Assembly: GCA_947254205.1 (NCBI GenBank)
Contig: CAMYCE010000029.1
Location: forward strand, 1 to 23,446
Source of the DNA: an uncultured Prevotellaceae bacterium
Lineage (GTDB): Bacteria > Bacteroidota > Bacteroidia > Bacteroidales > Muribaculaceae
Length of the DNA: 23,446 nucleotides
Reading direction: 5' to 3'
Part shown: one piece after another, positions 6,551-13,500 of the stretch
Position numbering within the stretch: the stretch's first letter is position 1
How the letters are laid out: the number at the start of each line of letters is the position of its first letter
The notes under the pieces: generated by a model
What the model was told of the DNA's origin: nothing
The model's database searches: none
The model's input: only the letters and a program-made list of their open reading frames with translations
Position numbers and translations under genes: made by a program

Positions 6551-7843
6551 TTAGCGATAGATGTAATATTGGCTCGACTTGGCTTTGAATGCTTCAACAT
6601 CTTTGTTGAAATAGTTGGCCATGTCGGCAACCTTATAGTTTTTAGAGAAAAGCAAACGAATTTGGTTGCTGCCCATCACCTTGTCAAACATGCCATAGCC
6701 GCGCTCGGCATTGGCATCAAAAATTTTGGCTTGGGGATACAGTTCATGCACCACCTGCATGAAATAGAACTGAGTGAGAGTGAGATTGGCTTTGTCGAGG
6801 TCGGTAATATACACCTGCACACCATGCACTTCGGCAAGCGACTTGTCGAGAGCCACACTCAAGGCAAAGAAAGGCTTGAAATTGATGGGGCGAAACTTCA
6901 TGCCGGGCAAGTTGAGTGCATTCATGGCATCGGCAAGCTTATCGGCATCCATGTAGGTTGCCCCAAAGCACTCAAAAGGCAAGGTGTAGCCAATGCCCGT
7001 GTTGAAGCAATAAAGTTCACCCACCACGCCCGACACGGCATAGAAAGCGGCATGCTCGGGAGTGGGAATTTGGGGCGATGGAGCCACCCAAGGCAACTGG
7101 GTGTCGCGATATTTCATGTCGCGGGTCCAGCCTTGCATGGGCACCACGGTGAGTCGAGTTTTCAAGCCGGCACTGGCACGTTTGTCTATTTTTTTTGCCT
7201 CGGCGGCAATCACCCCTTCTTCGTTGAGATAGGTGGCAAGTTCGCCGGGAGTGAGTCCGTAGAGATAGGGAATGGCATACTTGCTCACAAACGAGAAGAA
7301 GCCCTTTTCAACCAAGTTGCCCTCCACTTTGTTGCCTCCAAGAGGATTGGGGCGATCGAGCACCATAAACTCCTTGCCATTGAGAGCACAGGCCACCATG
7401 CACTCGCCCATAGTGGCATAGAACGTGTAGCTACGACAACCCACATCTTGAATGTCATAGACAAGCACATCAATGTTTTTGAGCATCTCGGCACCGGGGC
7501 GCTTGGTTTTGCCATATAGTGAATACATTTTCACGCCGGTTTTGGTGTCGACGGCATCGCCCACGGCATCGCCAGCGTGCACATTGCCACGCACTCCATG
7601 CTCTGGGCCAAAGAGTGCAACCAGTTTCACTCCGGGAGCTTCGTTGAGAATATCGACAGTCGATTTGAGGTTGCGATCTACTCCACTGGGATTGGTGACC
7701 AAGCCCACACGCTTGCCCTGCAACTGCTTGAAACCGCCATCGCGCAACACTTCAACACCGGGTTTCACAGTGGCAAGCATCGACATCGATGCCATCACTG
7801 CCACTGTCATAAATATCATTAATCGTTTCATTGTCATGTTCAT
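6551..7843 (-). CDS. namZ: Exo-beta-N-acetylmuramidase NamZ (DUF1343)
   Basis: NamZ-family enzymes remove MurNAc from the non-reducing end of peptide-free peptidoglycan strands. The roughly 430-residue protein carries the DUF1343 signatures: KRVGLVTNPSGVD, ALFGPEHGVRG with Glu81-His82, VLVYDIQDVGCRSYT, MVLDRPNPLGG, YLYGLTPGELA and GIGYTLPFECFGA. A signal peptide (KRLMIFMTVAVMASMSMLA) predicts export to the periplasm. The ATG at 7843 is 4 bp after the permease stop; an ATG at 7831 (MKRLMIF) is equally good, while a longer start at 7888 would overlap the permease. It would feed MurNAc to the membrane protein and kinase encoded next, and then to MurQ. Confidence 0.94.
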   Translation of the reverse strand: MNMTMKRLMIFMTVAVMASMSMLATVKPGVEVLRDGGFKQLQGKRVGLVTNPSGVDRNLKSTVDILNEAPGVKLVALFGPEHGVRGNVHAGDAVGDAVDTKTGVKMYSLYGKTKRPGAEMLKNIDVLVYDIQDVGCRSYTFYATMGECMVACALNGKEFMVLDRPNPLGGNKVEGNLVEKGFFSFVSKYAIPYLYGLTPGELATYLNEEGVIAAEAKKIDKRASAGLKTRLTVVPMQGWTRDMKYRDTQLPWVAPSPQIPTPEHAAFYAVSGVVGELYCFNTGIGYTLPFECFGATYMDADKLADAMNALNLPGMKFRPINFKPFFALSVALDKSLAEVHGVQVYITDLDKANLTLTQFYFMQVVHELYPQAKIFDANAERGYGMFDKVMGSNQIRLLFSKNYKVADMANYFNKDVEAFKAKSSQYYIYR

Positions 7844-7847
7844 TACA

Positions 7848-9170
7848 TTATTTACGTCCATAGTTGGGGTCGATTTTGCGCTCGGCAAAGAAAGTGACCA
7901 GCACGGTTGCCAAGCAGCAAGCCATCACCAGCCAAAAGAAATTGACATAGCCAATGGCCTCTTGAATATAGCCAGCCACAAAGCCTGGCAACATCATGCT
8001 CAATGCCATGAATGCGGTGCAAATGGCATAGTGGGAGGTTTTGAACTCGCCTTCGGAGAAATACATCATGTAGAGCATATAGGCTGTAAAACCAAAACCA
8101 TAGCCAAATTGCTCGATGCACACGGCAACACTAATCACCACCGTGCTGGCAGGTTGGGCAATGGCAAGGTAAACAAAGGTGAGGCAAGGCAAAGTCATGC
8201 AGGCTGCCATGATCCACAACGCCTTTTTCAAACCCACACGCGAGGCAAAGATGCCTCCTGCAACACCACCTGCAAGCAACGAAATCACACCAAAGGTGCC
8301 ATACACAAGTCCCACAAGTTCGGTGCTCAATCCAAGGCCACCCGATTGTGTGGAATGTACCAAAAATGGCTGACACATCTTCAAGAGAAAACCTTCGGGC
8401 AAGCGATAAAGCAACATGAAGGCAATGGCGAGCAACACACCGGGTTTCTTGACAAAGGTGACAAACGAATCGGCAAGCTCGCTCCACCCCGATTGCGTGC
8501 CGTTGGCACTCACACGTGGCTTGTCGTCGGCAGAACGTGGCAGGCAGAACGTGTGATAAAGCGTGATGAGGCAAAAAATCACGGCACTCACACCCAGTGT
8601 CACTTGCCACGACATGGGAATGTTGCCCGTTGAGGTTTCAATCTTGCCGGCAATGTAGACTAAGCCACCTTGACCAAACACCGAGGCAATGCGATAGAAC
8701 GTGCTGCGAATGCCAATAAAGGCAGCCTGACTGCTGGGGCTGTGGGCAAGCATATAGTAGCCATCGGCGGCAATATCGTGGGTAGCCGAGGCAAAGGCTG
8801 CAATGATGAACAAAATCAATGTGAGAGTGAACATGCTGATGGGAGTTGCTCCTCTTGCAATCATGCTTGCATCGGGGTGAGGCAAGGTGAGGGTGAGCAA
8901 TACCATGAGAGCTGTCATCAAAATTTGCATAGTCACAATCCACCAGCGTTTGGTTTGGATCACATCAACCAGTGGACTCCAAATTCCTTTCAAGAACCAT
9001 GGGAAATAGAGCAGTGTGGTGAAAAACGACATGTCGCCATTGGGAACTCCCATCTTGGTGAACATCATCACCGAGATATTGTTTACTACAAAGTAGGGGA
9101 CACCCTCGGCAAAATAGAGCGTGGGCACCCACCACCATGGGCTTTTTGAGTTTGTTGCCAGTTTATTCAT
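7848..9170 (-). CDS. ampG: AmpG-like muropeptide permease (major facilitator superfamily)
   Basis: This 440-residue membrane protein has about 12 hydrophobic segments. Its opening (WWWVPTLYFAEGVPYFVVN, then LLYFPWFLKGIWSPLVDVI) is characteristic of AmpG-type MFS carriers, and the N-half ATHDIAADGYYM matches the family's conserved cytoplasmic loop motif. AmpG imports GlcNAc-anhydroMurNAc and its peptides into the cytoplasm. The frame can be extended to a TTG at 9179, but the ATG at 9170 is the more likely start; it lies 5 bp after the upstream stop. Being placed between the DUF4922-SpoIID fusion and namZ supports a cell-wall sugar substrate, although the exact cargo is not shown. This gives the operon two candidate importers, this one and the DUF5009 protein. 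Confidence 0.9.
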   Translation of the reverse strand: MNKLATNSKSPWWWVPTLYFAEGVPYFVVNNISVMMFTKMGVPNGDMSFFTTLLYFPWFLKGIWSPLVDVIQTKRWWIVTMQILMTALMVLLTLTLPHPDASMIARGATPISMFTLTLILFIIAAFASATHDIAADGYYMLAHSPSSQAAFIGIRSTFYRIASVFGQGGLVYIAGKIETSTGNIPMSWQVTLGVSAVIFCLITLYHTFCLPRSADDKPRVSANGTQSGWSELADSFVTFVKKPGVLLAIAFMLLYRLPEGFLLKMCQPFLVHSTQSGGLGLSTELVGLVYGTFGVISLLAGGVAGGIFASRVGLKKALWIMAACMTLPCLTFVYLAIAQPASTVVISVAVCIEQFGYGFGFTAYMLYMMYFSEGEFKTSHYAICTAFMALSMMLPGFVAGYIQEAIGYVNFFWLVMACCLATVLVTFFAERKIDPNYGRK

Positions 9171-9175
9171 TGTTT

Positions 9176-11470
9176 TCAATATAATTCGTTGATACTTGCA
9201 TTGATAAAGTAGTGGAGCAAAATGCTCTTGTAGTCATAGCCTTTGGTACCCATCACAGCGGCACCAATTTGGCACAAGCCCACACCATGCCCCCAGCCGG
9301 CACCACGCAACACAAAGCGTTGAGGGTAGCCTTGAGCATCGACATCGAGTTTCTCGACCACAAAGGCCGAGCTATAAAGGCAACTCTCGCTGAGTGCATA
9401 GCGAATGGCAAGTTCCTTGCCAATGGTGCGAGAGAGCTTCTCGCCCACAATTTTGAGTTTATAAAGGCGACCCGAAGTGCCACGAGCCACCGGTTGCAAG
9501 TCTTTGATGCGACCATAGTCAACGCCCGTGCGACGATGTATCAAGTCGGCAAGTTCGGCTTGGGTGTACTCTACTTGCCAGCGATAAAAGTCCTTGGTTT
9601 CTTGGTCATAGTCGTTGAGCACCTGCGACAAGATTTCGGGGCTATTGGTGTTGCAAAAAGCCTCGGGGCTCGACAAAATCCACTTGGTAGCCTCTTCTTC
9701 TTGGGTGAGGTCGGCAAAGTCCATCTCGTTTTCGCCATCGCGGCGTGCCACGAGGTAGTCGTAGTGTTGAGGTTGCCAGCAGTTTTCAAACTCTTCAAGC
9801 ACTCCACCACACGACTTTGAGAAACGTGCATCACACAACACGCCATCATACATGAGCACCTGCCCCCAAGTGGCCTTCACGGCTTGCTCTACCGTGGCTG
9901 TAGAGGCGCGAGTAATGCCCTGATAACGCTGGCAATGATCGTCGGCACACACATCGAAGTTCACATGGTCGTCACGGTCCCACCACTTGATGTCTTCATC
10001 GGGCTGTTGTGCACTATCGCCCAGCATCACATGGGCAGCCTGCGAGTCTCCTCCTTGCTTGTCTTTATTGATTTGAGCCAACAGCCAGCTACGCGAAATC
10101 ACGGCATGTGCCTTGAGCAACTCGAGCGAGGCTTGAGCACTCATTTCGCTCGAAATCACGCTCAGCAAGTAGTCTTCGACCGAGAGCACATTGATGGGCG
10201 TGATTTTGTCGTTTTCGACAATGAGGTGAAGTGCGCCCTTGAAACTTTGGTTTTCTTTGCGTCGCCAGTGAAAACTCACCCCAATGGTCACGTCTTTCAA
10301 CGTGAAAGAGCTGTTGTTGGTGTCTACCGGCTCAAAGAGCAATTCATCATAGCTTGCGCCATTCCACACAATTTTACCGGCGGTGCAATGCACTTGCTGG
10401 CTACCTTGAGCCACTGTGCCCAACACCCGATAGTCGCTATTGAGAACAAACTCAACTTGGGGTTCGTTCATGATGCCCACACGCACCAAGGGGACTTGAT
10501 TGATCATATTGTAGTTTTTGTTTTTCTTTAATTTCTTAATCATATCGTTGGCCTCAACAGCCGTCATGCACACCTCATCAAAAATTTCTTGCACATGGGT
10601 GGCTGTGAGCGTTTCAAAATCGCGTTGCACTGGCACAGCCCACAAGCCTCCCATGTCGACCGAGGCAGGGCTTAGCATGAATTGCCCCTCTCCACTACCA
10701 TAGTTGCGGGGACGGTGCTTGCGTCGCGGAAACACAGCAATGCAATATTGCGGGTGAACGTCGGTGCCATTAAACCAGCACAAAATGTTGTGCATAGGCT
10801 CATTGTGACCAGTCGGCACGGGCATTGCCACTTGCAACCTGTCGAAGAGTTGAGAGGCATGGGCAAGCGAGCTTGCCTTGATGTAAAAGCTCAAGCAAGC
10901 GAGTCCTTGGCTCAAAGCCAAAAATCCATCACTATCGCACTCTATCATTGAGAGTGTGCTCTCGTCGACTTCACGGCAATAGGGCATTTCGCCCTTGTGC
11001 CCTGCCTGAAAGTGCATGTGATGAGGCGCCGAGGCTCCACACTTGGGGCCGTTGTAGAACACCACACATTGTGGCAAGTCGTGGGCCAATTGCAACATGT
11101 GGGGCATGCGCCCTGCAATGCACTGTGGAGTGTGCTCAAGGCTCGCTATTGTGAAGTGGCACGAGAAGATTGGATAAGGGTTTACTTGAATCTTGTATTT
11201 TTGATTCCACACAACCGTTTCCTGCTCTTGAGGTTGATGCTCACTGCACAAGAAACAAGGGCGAGCCTTGAGGCTTGGCTCATCGACCTTGGCAGCAGTA
11301 GAGCGCAGACGGTCGGGGTTGTGTTGCAGCAGAATAGTCGATTTGCCCACTCGAAGGCTACGTACTCGGGCACGAGCCAAGCTATCATAATTGGCTATGA
11401 TAGTGTTCCAATTGCTTTTTTGACGATAAAAAAGATCGATAGCTTCTTTCGAGTAGTTGAAATCGGTCAT
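9176..11470 (-). CDS. DUF4922 nucleotidyltransferase-like domain fused to SpoIID/LytB domain
   Basis: This 764-residue, two-part protein begins with a DUF4922/HIT-GalT-like domain (about residues 1-330). It has a Cys72-x-x-Cys75 pair as in zinc-binding GalT relatives, the stretch NPYPIFSCHFTIA, and a PHHMHFQ motif (149-155) with His150, His151 and His153, as in GDP-galactose or diadenosine-tetraphosphate phosphorylases. After about 385 comes a SpoIID/LytB domain with LLSVISSEMSAQASLELLKAHAVISRSW split across its core, Glu442 in the catalytic position, and GWGHGVGLCQIGA from about 725. SpoIID enzymes are lytic transglycosylases for peptide-free glycan. The ATG at 11470 (MTDFNYSKEAIDLF) gives no signal peptide or membrane segment, so a cytoplasmic location is predicted, unusual for SpoIID. 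It is the first gene of the salvage operon, just upstream of the permease. Confidence 0.9.
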   Translation of the reverse strand: MTDFNYSKEAIDLFYRQKSNWNTIIANYDSLARARVRSLRVGKSTILLQHNPDRLRSTAAKVDEPSLKARPCFLCSEHQPQEQETVVWNQKYKIQVNPYPIFSCHFTIASLEHTPQCIAGRMPHMLQLAHDLPQCVVFYNGPKCGASAPHHMHFQAGHKGEMPYCREVDESTLSMIECDSDGFLALSQGLACLSFYIKASSLAHASQLFDRLQVAMPVPTGHNEPMHNILCWFNGTDVHPQYCIAVFPRRKHRPRNYGSGEGQFMLSPASVDMGGLWAVPVQRDFETLTATHVQEIFDEVCMTAVEANDMIKKLKKNKNYNMINQVPLVRVGIMNEPQVEFVLNSDYRVLGTVAQGSQQVHCTAGKIVWNGASYDELLFEPVDTNNSSFTLKDVTIGVSFHWRRKENQSFKGALHLIVENDKITPINVLSVEDYLLSVISSEMSAQASLELLKAHAVISRSWLLAQINKDKQGGDSQAAHVMLGDSAQQPDEDIKWWDRDDHVNFDVCADDHCQRYQGITRASTATVEQAVKATWGQVLMYDGVLCDARFSKSCGGVLEEFENCWQPQHYDYLVARRDGENEMDFADLTQEEEATKWILSSPEAFCNTNSPEILSQVLNDYDQETKDFYRWQVEYTQAELADLIHRRTGVDYGRIKDLQPVARGTSGRLYKLKIVGEKLSRTIGKELAIRYALSESCLYSSAFVVEKLDVDAQGYPQRFVLRGAGWGHGVGLCQIGAAVMGTKGYDYKSILLHYFINASINELY

Positions 11471-11492
11471 TGTTGCATTTCTTTTATAACAG

Positions 11493-11528
11493 GTTCTTTG
11501 CCTCACTGCCCTTGTGTGGGCAAAGAAC
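11493..11528 (-). promoter_or_regulatory. Leader hairpin with competing fold before the DUF4922-SpoIID gene
   Basis: Perfect 10-bp arms GTTCTTTGCC (11493-11502) and GGCAAAGAAC (11519-11528) lie 22 bp upstream of the ATG at 11470. A second possible stem, TGCCC (11507-11511) with GGGCA (11518-11522), uses part of the same right arm, so both cannot form together. On the minus strand no U-tract follows, so it is not a standard terminator. A role in translation control or mRNA processing of the operon is inference. Confidence 0.45.
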
Positions 11529-11555
11529 TCTGCTACAATCGTTTTTTTTGACGTT

Positions 11556-13043
11556 TTATTTTTTGTTCATCGCAATGCGAGCTTGGAGTTCCCAAGTGCG
11601 AATGCGGTCTTTATAGAGGTTGTTGTTGTTCATTTTCACCACATCGAGCGAGGCATCGCTATTGTCGTCCCAACGACGGCACATGTAAACAGGAGTGTAA
11701 ACACGGCCAATTTGATAGGTGCGGCTAATGTTCAAGCCCAAAGCATAGTCTTCGCCATAGCTGGTGTTGGGTAACTTCACATCGCGCAACACCGGAGTGT
11801 AGAATGCACGGGGAGCACCCAAGCCGTTGATGCGCAGGGCGTTGTTGCGCCCATTTTCGGGAGTCCACTCCTTGTGGTCGATGATGCCGGGAGCAATCAT
11901 GTTGCCATCGAAGTCGGTCATCATGTAGGTGCCCACCACCATAGCCACGTTTTGCTCATAGAAAGCTGCCACCATTGTGGCAAGCGTGTTTTCGTCTTTA
12001 TACATGTCGTCGCTATCGAGCTGAACCATGAATTTTCCTGCCTTTTCGTGATGAGCAGCCAAGTTCCAGTAGCCACCAATGCCATAGTCATAGAAATCGG
12101 CAATCACGTGAATGAGACGTGGGTCGTCTTTAAACTCGGCAATAGCTTCACGAGTGCCATCGGTTGAGAAGTTATCGACTACAATGAGGTTGAACTTGAA
12201 GTCACACTTTTGCATGAGCACACTCTTGATGGCATCGCGAATGGTGCGAATGCGGTTGCGCACAGGAATCATCACTGTTGCCTCAACTTCAAAGTTGCCT
12301 TGGTTGAACTCAATGTGCTTGAAATTGGGCACTTCTTTGCCATCAACGACTTTCACAGGGGGCAAGTAGCCACCAATTTCTTTCAAGTGCTCGGTAACGG
12401 CTTGTTCCATCTCAATTTGGCGACCACGATTTTTGGGGTCAACATAGTCGAAGATTTTCTCGCCACTCTTGCGCATGTCGAGTTCAACATCGCTATACAG
12501 GAACTCGTTGATGTGGGTGATTGTGGCAAATTGCGACAACTTGAGGCGCAAGTCATAGAGACCGGCAAACTCATAGTTGGCCTTCATGGCTGCAGCGGCC
12601 TTCTTGAAGCATTGGGCACAAAAGAAGAGCACCGAGCCAAAGTCGAAGTCGTCGCGCAAGCTACCCTGCTGATAGTCGATAACAGGAGCTTTGTCGGCAC
12701 CCTTGTCGTTCACGTTATAGTGGTCGGCATAGAGCATACCACTGTGGCTGTCTTCGGCCAATTTGGCAAAACGCTCGAGTGCAAAGGGGCCAAACTTGAG
12801 TGTGTCGTGCTTGGTGTAGAGCATCACATAGTCGGTGTCGGCTTTCTCGGCAATAGCCTTCATTGTGGCTGTGGCTGTGAGTGTATTGATTTTTATAAGT
12901 TCGCAGCCCTCAACCGAGCCTTGAGCTTCGGCTGTGGCAAGCAGATATATTTTATTGACAAGCTCACTTGCCTTTAAACCTTCGATAGTGGCCTTTGCTT
13001 GTTGAACTTCGGCAAAGGGAATGAAGCAATTAATTTTTCCCAT
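11556..13043 (-). CDS. Family 2 glycosyltransferase with an extra N-terminal GT-like half
   Basis: This 495-residue protein has no signal peptide. The C-terminal half (about residues 250-460) is a GT-A glycosyltransferase of family 2: EATVMIPVRNRIRTIRDAI, then LIVVDNFSTDGTREAI, and the metal-binding DxD-type motif QLDSDDMYKD. The N-terminal half starts INCFIPF and contains VMLYTKHDTLKFGPFALERF and GMLYADHYN, which looks like a second, degenerate GT domain. Donor and acceptor cannot be inferred from sequence. It precedes the DUF4922-SpoIID gene by 85 bp, so a nucleotide-sugar link is possible. The same N-terminal half occurs as a broken copy at 13131-13415, directly upstream. Confidence 0.85.
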   Translation of the reverse strand: MGKINCFIPFAEVQQAKATIEGLKASELVNKIYLLATAEAQGSVEGCELIKINTLTATATMKAIAEKADTDYVMLYTKHDTLKFGPFALERFAKLAEDSHSGMLYADHYNVNDKGADKAPVIDYQQGSLRDDFDFGSVLFFCAQCFKKAAAAMKANYEFAGLYDLRLKLSQFATITHINEFLYSDVELDMRKSGEKIFDYVDPKNRGRQIEMEQAVTEHLKEIGGYLPPVKVVDGKEVPNFKHIEFNQGNFEVEATVMIPVRNRIRTIRDAIKSVLMQKCDFKFNLIVVDNFSTDGTREAIAEFKDDPRLIHVIADFYDYGIGGYWNLAAHHEKAGKFMVQLDSDDMYKDENTLATMVAAFYEQNVAMVVGTYMMTDFDGNMIAPGIIDHKEWTPENGRNNALRINGLGAPRAFYTPVLRDVKLPNTSYGEDYALGLNISRTYQIGRVYTPVYMCRRWDDNSDASLDVVKMNNNNLYKDRIRTWELQARIAMNKK

Positions 13044-13130
13044 GATGATAAAAATTTTGATTGTTATATTGTATTTTTTTATTTTTTTCTGTTAGCGTTT
13101 TTATTGATGCAACTTCCAAGCATTCCGGCA

Positions 13131-13415
13131 TCAGTGTTGTGGGCAATGGTCCCACAAACACTGAGGTGCCAGAGAGCCTAATTGCAACAGTGCGCAAGAC
13201 TTGGTGTTAAACCAAGTGCAGTCACTGTGAGCGTGGACGGCTATTGTTTCGCTCGAAGTGAGGTCAACGACCTCCAGCACCTCACAACCCATCACGGGGG
13301 GCAGGGGCGACTGGGCAAGCACAGTCATGTGGGCTACAAGGCTTTTGCCCTGCTGGTTGCTCACAGTTTCTTTCACTTGCGACTTCGACATATAAGGAAC
13401 GAAACAATCAATCAT
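13131..13415 (-). pseudogene. Truncated and frameshifted paralog of the GT2 N-terminal half
   Basis: The 94-codon frame starts MIDCFVPYMSKSQVKETV and aligns without large gaps to the first 90 or so residues of the next gene. Matches include IDCFVPY with INCFIPF, QVKETV with QAKATI, GCEVLEVVDLTSSETI with GCELIKINTLTATATM, and a shared NTKS/YTKH region. Near 13140-13165 the likeness passes to the +1 frame, where IAHNTDAGML matches LAEDSHSGML of the intact protein, and then ends by about 13100. This indicates a frameshift plus loss of the remaining 370 or so residues. The start and early frame are intact, so a short peptide could still be made. A functional small protein is possible but less likely. 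Confidence 0.65.
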
Positions 13416-13500
13416 TTATCTAAATTTTAAAAAGTTGCTTATTTTGATAGTGCTATGTGGCTAAAACCACACAACATTTCGTCTTGCTTTGTGACCAATA

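Noticed and set aside
6518..8633. Long plus-strand open frames (6518-7519 and 7473-8633) opposite namZ, the DUF5009 gene and ampG
   Set aside because: They lie antisense to well-recognised genes, show no family motif and are rich in His/Gly/Ala as expected of reverse-strand shadows.
13456..13471. TGTGG/CCACA hairpin downstream of the golvesin-domain amidase gene
   Set aside because: A 5-bp stem without a U-tract is too weak to call a terminator.
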